A stretch of DNA of 11,835 bases from JBHJHK01 sp050330975 (GTDB taxonomy: Bacteria; Pseudomonadota; Gammaproteobacteria; Competibacterales; Competibacteraceae). Below the pieces are notes generated by a model. That model saw nothing but the letters and a program-made list of their open reading frames with translations, was not told where the DNA came from and searched no databases. The stretch is from positions 1 through 11,835 of the forward strand of contig JBHJHK010000136.1 in NCBI GenBank assembly GCA_050330975.1. The letters run 5' to 3'. The position numbers were made by a program, and so were the translations under genes. Shown in pieces: positions 5,418 to 11,354 of this stretch (positions are counted from its first letter, which is position 1; each line of letters starts with the position of its first letter).

Positions 5418-6248
5418 TCAACGGAGCCCCAGGACGTCTTGCATGTCGTAGAGCCCCGCCGGCTGCCCCGCCAACCAAGCGGCGGCCCGGAGGGCGCCCG
5501 TGGCAAAGGTGGTACGGCTGCTGGCCCGATGGGTGATCTCGATGCGTTCCCCCTTGGCGACAAACATCACCGTGTGCTCGCCGACGATGTCGCCGGCCCG
5601 CACTGTGGCAAAGCCAATGGTGTCTTGAGAGCGCTCCCCCGTGGTGCCCTGGCGGCCGTACACCGCACACTGGGCCAAGTCTCTTCCCGTGGCCTTGGCC
5701 ACCACTTCCCCCATGGCCAGCGCCGTCCCCGAGGGGGCGTCGATTTTGTGGCGGTGGTGGGCTTCGACGATCTCCACATCGACCTCGTCCCCCAAGGTGC
5801 GGGCCGCCAGGGCCAACAGACCAAAACACAAGTTGACGCCGACGCTCATGTTGGGGGCCAAGACCACGGGGATGGCCGCCGCCGCCGCCGCCACCGTCTG
5901 GCGTTCCTCGGGGCTAAAGCCCGTGGTGCCGATGACTATGGCCTTGCCCGCGGCGCGACAGGCGGCTACGTGGCGAAGGGTGGCCTTGGGCAAGGTGAAG
6001 TCGACCATCACCTCACAGTCTTCGACGACGGCTTCGTGGTCCGCCACCACGGTGACCCCCAGGGGATCTTCACCGATGATGGGGCCGATATCCAGGCCGA
6101 GGAGGGAGCTATCGGGACGCTCTAGGGCACCGTGACAGCAGACGTCGGAGCGCTCTAGGCAGGCGGCCACCAGTTGACGCCCCATCCGTCCACCGGCACC
6201 GGCAATGGCCACCCGCGTCGGTGGATTAGGCGTCCGATCTCGTTCCAT
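5418..6248 (-). CDS. dapB: 4-hydroxy-tetrahydrodipicolinate reductase
   Basis: DapB reduces the dihydrodipicolinate precursor with NAD(P)H to tetrahydrodipicolinate, in the route to lysine and the meso-diaminopimelate of peptidoglycan. The 276-residue protein has the nucleotide-binding loop GAGGRMG (residues 17-23), 'VMVDFTLP', 'GTTGFS', 'APNMSVGVNL', and the active-site signature EAHHRHKIDAPSGTA, with His164 and Lys168 matching the catalytic E. coli His159 and Lys163. The C-terminal 'FATGALRAAAWL..QPAGLYDMQDVLGL' is characteristic. The ATG at 6248 gives the usual length. GAGGA lies ten bases upstream, while a closer AGGAG is only one base away. A GTG 33 codons upstream would add an Arg-rich tail foreign to the family. 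The M23 gene starts 46 bases after the stop, so the two are probably cotranscribed. Confidence 0.97.
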   Translation of the reverse strand: MERDRTPNPPTRVAIAGAGGRMGRQLVAACLERSDVCCHGALERPDSSLLGLDIGPIIGEDPLGVTVVADHEAVVEDCEVMVDFTLPKATLRHVAACRAAGKAIVIGTTGFSPEERQTVAAAAAAIPVVLAPNMSVGVNLCFGLLALAARTLGDEVDVEIVEAHHRHKIDAPSGTALAMGEVVAKATGRDLAQCAVYGRQGTTGERSQDTIGFATVRAGDIVGEHTVMFVAKGERIEITHRASSRTTFATGALRAAAWLAGQPAGLYDMQDVLGLR

Positions 6249-6849
6249 GCTCCTGGTTTCCTCAAGGGGTAGTCGCTGACGATGGCGGTGGCGTTGTCCG
6301 TGGCGGCTCCCCCGACGCTCCTTGGCTCTACGGGAAATCCCATCCACGCCGACCCGCCCACAGGGCTCTTACTGGTACACCAATGCGCTTCTGGGGTCAA
6401 TATCGAGTCGAGGGAAAGGTCTTGGTAAAGACGGCGCCCACCGGCGGTTACTCGACGTAAGCGACGCCTTGGCTGCCGTGACTAGTGGACTTATGGTAAA
6501 GGCCGTTGGGGGACATCATCCAAGACAAGGCCAATGTCTCCATCAACCCCAACATCTTGGAAAGGTTCCGCGGGAAAAATCACCCCTCCCGTTGGAGGTC
6601 TCGGGCCGAGGGCGATGATCTGTCTGGGGTCGACCTCCCAGATGGTACTCGACGACAAACCGCCGGCCCGGGGTTTCCAAAGGCATTCCAGCCGCCTTGG
6701 ATCTTCCATGGAACACACCTCTGTCTCGATGGTGGAAACGAAGGAAACCCCGAGTTTGGAACTCGCGGAGGGTACTAACTCAACCCGAGGGGGCGATTCA
6801 GGTCGGGGAGGGAAATGGAAAACTGGAGCCGAATTTTTGGCGGCAATGA
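6249..6849. other. 600-base intergenic region without convincing gene
   Basis: GC is about 56 percent between 6481 and 6840, lower than dapB or purD. Frames open on both strands overlap one another and none has family similarity I recognise. The best small frame is on the minus strand (6491-6709, 72 residues, beginning MEDPRRLECLWK), with GAGGTG six bases before the ATG but mixed third-position composition. Structure seen: GTCTT-GGTA-AAGAC (6419-6432), TCTGGG/CCCAGA around GTCGACCT (6623-6642), and CGAGTT-TGG-AACTCG (6751-6765). It contains the dapB leader and the sequence downstream of the tRNA. It may be a decayed gene or an RNA. Confidence 0.5.
6372..6400 (-). promoter_or_regulatory. Weak candidate promoter of dapB
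   Basis: On the minus strand TTGACC (6400-6395) and TACCAG (6377-6372) are 17 bases apart. The -35 is good, but the -10 matches at only three positions. Transcription would begin about 115 bases before the dapB start. Confidence 0.25.
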
Positions 6850-6923
6850 TGGAGCGGGTGATGGGAATCGAACCCACGTCATCAGCTTGGGAAGCTGAGG
6901 TTCTACCATTGAACTACACCCGC
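6850..6923 (-). tRNA. tRNA-Gly, anticodon CCC
   Basis: The 74 bases on the minus strand fold as a complete cloverleaf. Acceptor stem GCGGGTG pairs with CACCCGC, D stem GTTC with GAAC, anticodon stem TCAGC with GCTGA, and T stem GTGGG with CCCAT around TTCGATT. The CCA end is encoded. The anticodon loop TTCCCAA gives anticodon CCC (6889-6891), which reads GGG glycine codons. The body closely resembles the E. coli tRNA-Gly(UCC) sequence. The gene stands alone, 73 bases after the H-NS-family gene on the same strand. Confidence 0.97.
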
Positions 6924-6934
6924 ATCACATCCAG

Positions 6935-6963
6935 ATCCTAGCGCCACAGAATCGATAAAGCAA
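6935..6963 (-). promoter_or_regulatory. Candidate tRNA-Gly promoter
   Basis: On the minus strand TTGCTT (6963-6958) and TAGGAT (6940-6935) are 17 bases apart, and the -10 ends eleven bases before the mature tRNA. Matches are three and four of six. Read-through from the upstream H-NS-family gene is the alternative. Confidence 0.3.
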
Positions 6964-6996
6964 GGATCGGCCGTCTGAGCACTGGCGTGCCAGGTC

Positions 6997-7347
6997 TCAG
7001 GCCTCGGCGGTACCCCGGACGCTTTCCACCAACAGCTCCTCTTCGGGAACCCCGTTGGCGCGGGCCTCTCGATACCAGCGGGGTTGCTTACCCCGTCCGC
7101 TCCAGGTCTGTTCAGGGCTATCGGGGTTGCAGTACTTGGGCTTGGCGGGTTTACCGTGACGGCGCTTTTTAAAATGTTCGTTGAGCTCTTCCACCGAGAT
7201 GCCGGCGCTTTGCACCAACTCTTCCACTTGACTGATAACCGCTTGTACTTGACTCTTTTGCTTGCGCTCAATCTCGTTGTCGATGGCTTTCTTCATCTGA
7301 TTGAGCTCTTCGAGATTGTACTGACTGAAATCTGGCTGCTCGCGCAT
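6997..7347 (-). CDS. H-NS family nucleoid-associated protein
   Basis: H-NS family proteins bind AT-rich DNA, bridge or coat it, and silence transcription, often of acquired genes. The 116-residue protein has an N-terminal oligomerisation part predicted as coiled coil (residues 9-60, 'LEELNQMKKAIDNEIERK' and 'VISQVEELVQSAG'), a basic linker (KKRRHGKPAKPKY), and the DNA-binding C-terminus 'SPEQTWSGRGKQPRWYREARANG', whose SGRGKQP segment is the AT-hook-like minor-groove loop. The position after KPKY is Cys, where Arg is, from memory, common in this family. The start has only a loose binding site (GGAAG about eleven bases upstream). GC of the gene is near 50 to 55 percent, lower than its neighbours. 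It is closer to the Bordetella/Xanthomonas type than to enterobacterial H-NS; I give no symbol for that reason. Confidence 0.93.
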   Translation of the reverse strand: MREQPDFSQYNLEELNQMKKAIDNEIERKQKSQVQAVISQVEELVQSAGISVEELNEHFKKRRHGKPAKPKYCNPDSPEQTWSGRGKQPRWYREARANGVPEEELLVESVRGTAEA

Positions 7348-7546
7348 GACGTATCACTCTTCCGTTTGGCAAAAAAACTTGCCTGAAGCTTACATTTGAC
7401 ATCAATCCCGAGGGAGTGAAATTTATTTATCACAGCTCGCGGTTGAGGACAAGTATTCTACGTCAATTTCATCTGAGTGCTATTGATGATTGTTAAAGAT
7501 TTGTTAATGTCCGCCCTGAAGGGCAATTGACGACTCGGGGCCACTC
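7348..7546. promoter_or_regulatory. AT-rich divergent control region, hns-like/trmB
   Basis: This is the most AT-rich stretch of the window and lies between two divergent genes. It contains a hairpin in the H-NS-family leader (GGCAA/TTGCC, 7368-7383, with an A/T-rich loop), a perfect TTGACA (7396-7401, +) that lacks a matching -10, and a small hairpin GCCC-TGAA-GGGC (7513-7524) in the trmB leader. No promoter pair can be assigned with confidence. Autoregulation by the H-NS-family protein is likely from family knowledge but not shown here. Confidence 0.45.
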
Positions 7547-8275
7547 ATGATTGACACCGACTACCAGAGACCCGTGCGCAGTTTCGTCCGCCGGGAAGGC
7601 CGGCTGACCACGGGGCAAAAAAGTGCCCTAGAACGCCTTTGGGGTCACTATGGAATCGATTTCGATCCCGCTAGCCCGGCACTCGTCGAGACTCCTTGGC
7701 ACAATTTTGCCCCTCCCGGGGAATGGATACTAGAAATTGGCTTTGGCGATGGGGAATCGCTAATGGCCCAGGCCCAAGGGGAAACCCAGCGGTTGTTCAT
7801 CGGCGTCGAGGTCCATCGTCCAGGGGTGGGGCATTTACTCATGGGACTAGAAGCGCAGGGCATCCCCAACGTTCGGGTCATCTGCGCCGATGCGGCGGCG
7901 GTGGTGCCCCATCTACCAGCGGAGGGCTTTGCCCGCGTTCAGATATTTTTTCCCGACCCCTGGCCCAAAAAACGTCACCACAAGCGCCGCCTCATTCAGC
8001 CGCCCTTTGTGGATCAGTTGGTTCGCCTACTGGGCAGCGGTGGCCAACTCCACTTGGCCACCGATTGGGAGCCCTATGCCGAACACATGCTGGCGGTACT
8101 CAACCAGTGCCCGGGGTTGGTCAATGTCGCCGACGACGGGGGCTATGCGCCCCGCCCCGCCACTCGACCGGCCACTAAGTTCGAGCGTCGGGGGACGGAT
8201 CGCGGTCATCCCGTGCGCGACTTGATCTTCATCAAGGTGGATCCAGGGAGGGATACCGACGCGCCAACCCCGTAA
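7547..8275 (+). CDS. trmB: tRNA (guanine-46-N7)-methyltransferase
   Basis: TrmB transfers a methyl group from S-adenosylmethionine to N7 of guanine 46 in the variable loop of tRNAs. The 242-residue length fits the family. The AdoMet-binding loop is LEIGFGDGESL (residues 62-72), followed by 'IGVEVHRPGV' (85-94), the catalytic-region signature 'FFPDPWPKKRHHKRRL' (134-149, Asp137 corresponding to E. coli Asp144), 'ATDWEPYAEHM' and the C-terminal 'TKFERRGTDRGHPVRDLIF'. The N-terminal 'RSFVRREGRLTTGQ' confirms the start; the binding site is weak (GGGG seven bases before the ATG). GC is nearer 57 percent in its first half, lower than purH and purD downstream. Confidence 0.97.
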   Translation: MIDTDYQRPVRSFVRREGRLTTGQKSALERLWGHYGIDFDPASPALVETPWHNFAPPGEWILEIGFGDGESLMAQAQGETQRLFIGVEVHRPGVGHLLMGLEAQGIPNVRVICADAAAVVPHLPAEGFARVQIFFPDPWPKKRHHKRRLIQPPFVDQLVRLLGSGGQLHLATDWEPYAEHMLAVLNQCPGLVNVADDGGYAPRPATRPATKFERRGTDRGHPVRDLIFIKVDPGRDTDAPTP

Positions 8276-8282
8276 CCTTCGC

Positions 8283-8288
8283 TACAAT
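8283..8288 (+). promoter_or_regulatory. Candidate -10 element of purHD
   Basis: TACAAT matches the -10 consensus at five positions and lies within the inverted repeat CGCTA-CAA-TAGCG (8280-8292). No good -35 is seen 16 to 18 bases upstream. The predicted transcript would have a leader of about 75 bases before purH. Confidence 0.4.
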
Positions 8289-8309
8289 AGCGCTTTGATA
8301 TTCACAACT

Positions 8310-8329
8310 GAGGCCCTTTACCGGGCCTC
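8310..8329 (+). promoter_or_regulatory. Stem-loop in purH leader
   Basis: GAGGCCC and GGGCCTC form a perfect seven-base-pair stem around TTTACC. It lies after trmB and after the candidate purH -10. It could be the trmB terminator or an attenuator of purHD; only a short pyrimidine stretch, not a T run, follows. Confidence 0.5.
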
Positions 8330-8370
8330 TCTGCCGCTGATTTCCATTCCTCCATCCACCCGACACGTCT

Positions 8371-10023
8371 ATGACCACCACATCGCAACGGCTTCCCCTT
8401 CGCCGCGCCCTGTTGAGCGTGACCGACAAAACCCACCTCCTGGACCTGGCCGCCGCCCTCGTGGCAGCCGGGGTGGAAATCGTCTCCACGGGCGGCACCG
8501 CACGGGTGCTGCGGGAAGGGGGAATACCCGTCGTCGAACTCCAAGATTACACGGGTTTTCCCGAATTGATGGATGGCCGGGTCAAGACCCTCCACCCCCG
8601 CATCCACGGCGGTCTACTGGGGAGGCGGGGAGTCGACGACGGGGCCATGGCCCACCACGATATTCCCCCCATCGATTTATTGGTGGTCAATCTCTACGCC
8701 TTTGAAGCCGTCGCCGCCGAACCCCTGGAAACCCAGACCCGAGATCCCCAAGCCCAATTGCTGCGGGCTGTGGAACACATCGATATCGGCGGGCCAGCGC
8801 TGTTGCGGGCCGCCGCTAAAAACTATGCCGCCGTGGCGGCAGTGATGGACCCCGAGGACTACCCGTCGATCCAAGAGGTCCTCCCACTCGGGGGCACCGA
8901 CCTGGCCCAACGCTATGCCCTGGCGGCCAAGGCCTTCGCCCACACCGCCCGCTACGACGCCGCCGTGGCCAACTACCTGGGAAGGCGGGATTGCCACGGC
9001 CAGGCCACAGAGCCCTTTCCAGAGCACCTCAGCCACCAGTGGGTCCGCCACCAAACCCTGCGCTACGGGGAAAATCCCCACCAGAGGGCCGCTGTCTACC
9101 GTCCTTCCCCCCCCGTCCCCCAGACCTTGACCAGCGCCCGCTTGCACCAGGGCAAAGCCCTGTCCTACAACAACTTGCTGGACAGCGACGCGGCGCTGGC
9201 CTGCGTGCGCCGCTTCGAAGAACCCGCCTGTGTCATCGTCAAACACGCCAACCCCTGTGGGGTGGCGGTGGCCCCCCCCCCCCGCGCGGCCGACGGCGGG
9301 GGGGATAGCCCCGCCCCCACCCCCCTCGAGGCCTACGGCTTGGCCTATCGCACCGACCCCACCTCGGCCTTTGGCGGCATCATCGCCTTCAACCGCCCCC
9401 TAGACGCCCAGGTGGTGGAGACGATCCTCGCCCGGCAGTTTGTCGAGGTGCTCCTAGCCCCCCACTTTGAGGCAGCGGCCCTGGAGCGCACGGCGGCCAA
9501 GCCCCACCTGCGCTGCCTCGCCTGGGATGTGGAGCGCTTTAGCCCCACCGCCGAGGCGGCGGGGGATTACCGCAGCATCCAGGGCGGCCTATTGCTCCAA
9601 GAACCCGACCCCGCCCACGACCCCCGGGAGACCATGACCGTCGTCAGCCGCCGCTCACCCAGTGCAGCCGAGTGGCGAGATCTATTATTCGCTTGGCAAG
9701 TGGTGCCGTTTGTCAAGTCCAACGCCATCGTCTACGCTCGAGGACAAGCGACCCTCGGGGTCGGCGCCGGTCAGATGAGTCGGGTGGTGGCCGCCCGCAT
9801 CGCCGCCCTCAAGGCCGCCGATGAAGGCCTGGACCTCAGGGGTGGCGTCATGGCCTCCGATGCCTTTTTCCCCTTTCGCGACGGCGTCGACCAAGGGGCA
9901 GCGGCGGGTATTGGGGCTGTGATTCAACCCGGGGGTTCGGTGCGGGACGACGAGGTCATCGCCGCCGCCGACCAACACCACATGGCCATGGTATTCACCC
10001 ACAAGCGTCACTTTCGCCACTGA
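8371..10023 (+). CDS. purH: Bifunctional AICAR formyltransferase/IMP cyclohydrolase
   Basis: PurH carries out the last two steps of IMP synthesis: formylation of AICAR with 10-formyl-tetrahydrofolate, then ring closure. The N-terminal cyclohydrolase (MGS-like) domain shows 'RRALLSVTDK', 'STGGTARVL', 'DGRVKTLHPRIHGGLL' (residues 68-83) and 'LLVVNLYAFE'. The transformylase domain shows 'RYGENPHQ', 'SYNNLLDSDAAL', the catalytic Lys291-His292 in KHANPCG, 'DPTSAFGGIIAFNR', 'FVKSNAIVYA' and the C-terminal 'GGSVRDDEVI.AAD'. At 550 residues it exceeds the E. coli protein by about 20. Some 14 extra residues (about 302-317, PPPRAADGGGDSPAPT) follow KHANPCGVAVA and are encoded by a run of twelve C and a run of seven G. 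The ATG has no purine-rich binding site. purD starts 23 bases after the stop. Confidence 0.97.
   Translation: MTTTSQRLPLRRALLSVTDKTHLLDLAAALVAAGVEIVSTGGTARVLREGGIPVVELQDYTGFPELMDGRVKTLHPRIHGGLLGRRGVDDGAMAHHDIPPIDLLVVNLYAFEAVAAEPLETQTRDPQAQLLRAVEHIDIGGPALLRAAAKNYAAVAAVMDPEDYPSIQEVLPLGGTDLAQRYALAAKAFAHTARYDAAVANYLGRRDCHGQATEPFPEHLSHQWVRHQTLRYGENPHQRAAVYRPSPPVPQTLTSARLHQGKALSYNNLLDSDAALACVRRFEEPACVIVKHANPCGVAVAPPPRAADGGGDSPAPTPLEAYGLAYRTDPTSAFGGIIAFNRPLDAQVVETILARQFVEVLLAPHFEAAALERTAAKPHLRCLAWDVERFSPTAEAAGDYRSIQGGLLLQEPDPAHDPRETMTVVSRRSPSAAEWRDLLFAWQVVPFVKSNAIVYARGQATLGVGAGQMSRVVAARIAALKAADEGLDLRGGVMASDAFFPFRDGVDQGAAAGIGAVIQPGGSVRDDEVIAAADQHHMAMVFTHKRHFRH
9272..9304 (+). repeat. C12 and G7 homopolymer tracts inside purH
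   Basis: Twelve consecutive C (9272-9283) and seven consecutive G (9298-9304) lie 14 bases apart in the insertion within the transformylase domain. The frame is intact at these lengths. A change of one base in the C run would frameshift and truncate PurH after about residue 304. Confidence 0.8.
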
Positions 10024-10046
10024 CGCCCACCCGGAGGGGTCGAACC

Positions 10047-11342
10047 GTGACTGTTCCTTTGGAGGTTCTCATCGTCGGCGGCGGGGGCCGGGAGCACGCC
10101 CTGGCCTGGCACATCGCCCGCTCCCCCCAGGTGGCGCGGGTGTTCGTCGCCCCGGGAAACGCCGGTACCGCCCTGGAGCCCAAGGTGACCAACATCGCCA
10201 TCGGGGCCGATGCCATCGACGAATTGGTGGCTTTCGCCCGCCAACGGGGCGTGGGCCTCACGGTGGTGGGCCCCGAGGGGCCATTGGTGGCGGGGATCGT
10301 CGACGCCTTTGCCGCCGAAAAGCTGCCCTGCTTGGGCCCGAACCGATCGGCAGCTAGGCTCGAGGGCTCCAAGGCCTTCGCCAAGGGATTCTTGGCCCGC
10401 CACGGCATCCCCACCGCCACCTTTGCCACCTTCGACGACCCCGCGGCCGCTAGGGACTACCTGGCCAGCCGGCCGTTGCCCATCGTCGTCAAGGCCGACG
10501 GCCTGGCCGCCGGCAAGGGGGTGATCATCGCCCACAGCCGCGCCGAGGCCTTGGAGGCCGTGGAGGCCATGGTGGTGGGGGGCGCCTTTGGCGGCGCCGG
10601 GCGCCGGGTGGTGATCGAGGACTTCCGGGAGGGCGAAGAAGCCAGCTTTATGGTCCTGTGCGACGGTCGCCACGCCCTGCCTTTGGCCTCTTCCCAAGAC
10701 CACAAGGCCCGGGACGACGGCGACCGCGGCCCCAATACCGGCGGCATGGGGGCCTATTCCCCAGCCCCGGTGGTGGAGGGCCTGGAGCAACGCATCATGG
10801 ACACCATCGTCCACCCCACCTTGGCGGGGCTGGCGGCCGAGGGGATAACTTACCGGGGCTTTTTATACGCTGGGCTGATGATCGATGCCAAAGGCGATCC
10901 CAAGGTATTGGAGTACAACTGCCGCCTGGGGGACCCCGAGACCCAGCCGTTGATGCTGCGGTTGCAAAGTGACCTGGTAGAACTGGCTCGCCGAGCCCTG
11001 GCGGGGGACTTGGCGGGACTGGCCGTCCACTGGGATCCCCGTTCCGCCTTGGGGGTGGTATTGGCGGCTGAAGGCTACCCCGAGGCCCCCGTGACGGGGG
11101 CGCCCATCGGCCACTTTCCCCCCCCCAACGCCGACCCAGACCTGGTGGTATTTCACGCTGGCACCCGAAACCACGGGGATGCCATTGTCACCAGCGGCGG
11201 GCGGATTTTGTGTGTCACCGCCAAGGGCACCGACCTCGAGGGAGCCCGGGAACGGGCCTACGCCGCCCTGGCGACCATCCACTGCCCCGGGAGCTTCCAC
11301 CGCCGCGACATCGGCCACCGGGCCCTGGGCAGGGCCCCTTGA
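10047..11342 (+). CDS. purD: Phosphoribosylamine-glycine ligase
   Basis: PurD (GAR synthetase) joins phosphoribosylamine to glycine using ATP, the second step of purine synthesis. The 431-residue length matches E. coli. The N-terminal domain shows 'VLIVGGGGREHALAW' (residues 7-21) and 'VVGPEGPLVAGIVD'. The ATP-grasp part shows 'SKAFAKGFLARHGIPTA', 'VVKADGLAAGKGV' (147-159), 'EDFREGEEASFMVLCDG', the signature 'RGPNTGGMGAYSPAP' (227-241) and the metal-binding 'EYNCRLGDPETQ' (289-300). The start is GTG at 10047, with GGAGGGG (10033-10039) seven bases upstream, a strong site. The 23-base gap after purH indicates an operon. Nine C (11118-11126) encode a Pro run. A strong hairpin sits just before the stop codon. 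Confidence 0.97.
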   Translation: MTVPLEVLIVGGGGREHALAWHIARSPQVARVFVAPGNAGTALEPKVTNIAIGADAIDELVAFARQRGVGLTVVGPEGPLVAGIVDAFAAEKLPCLGPNRSAARLEGSKAFAKGFLARHGIPTATFATFDDPAAARDYLASRPLPIVVKADGLAAGKGVIIAHSRAEALEAVEAMVVGGAFGGAGRRVVIEDFREGEEASFMVLCDGRHALPLASSQDHKARDDGDRGPNTGGMGAYSPAPVVEGLEQRIMDTIVHPTLAGLAAEGITYRGFLYAGLMIDAKGDPKVLEYNCRLGDPETQPLMLRLQSDLVELARRALAGDLAGLAVHWDPRSALGVVLAAEGYPEAPVTGAPIGHFPPPNADPDLVVFHAGTRNHGDAIVTSGGRILCVTAKGTDLEGARERAYAALATIHCPGSFHRRDIGHRALGRAP

Positions 11343-11354
11343 GGATTGCCCTCA
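11320..11354. terminator. Paired hairpins at purD/rho convergence
   Basis: GGGCCCT-GGGC-AGGGCCC (11320-11337) is a perfect seven-base-pair hairpin within the last codons of purD. TGAGG-ATTGC-CCTCA (11340-11354) follows, and its two arms contain the stop codons of purD (+) and rho (-). There is no T run on either side. It probably marks the shared end of the two transcripts. Confidence 0.45.

Noticed and set aside
5372..5563. 64-codon N-terminal extension of the M23 peptidase
   Set aside because: It overlaps dapB, is Pro/Arg-rich and would bury the membrane segment; the ATG at 5371 fits better.
6249..6347. 33-codon GTG-started extension of dapB
   Set aside because: It is Arg-rich and unlike DapB N-termini; the ATG at 6248 gives the normal length.
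6789..6830. Sequence resembling the 5' end of tmRNA (GGGGGCGATTC)
   Set aside because: No tRNA-like 3' half or tag frame follows; the downstream bases are a tRNA on the other strand and the H-NS-family gene.
6534..6941. Plus-strand frame of 135 codons running through the tRNA gene
   Set aside because: Its C-terminal part is a translation of the antisense of tRNA-Gly, a common annotation artefact.
6934..6968. GATCCT/AGGATC inverted repeat as a terminator or operator
   Set aside because: Six base pairs around a 23-base loop are weak, and one arm overlaps the candidate tRNA promoter -10; not distinguishable from chance.
7396..7401. Perfect TTGACA as a trmB promoter -35
   Set aside because: No acceptable -10 lies 15 to 19 bases downstream, and the site is about 150 bases from the gene.
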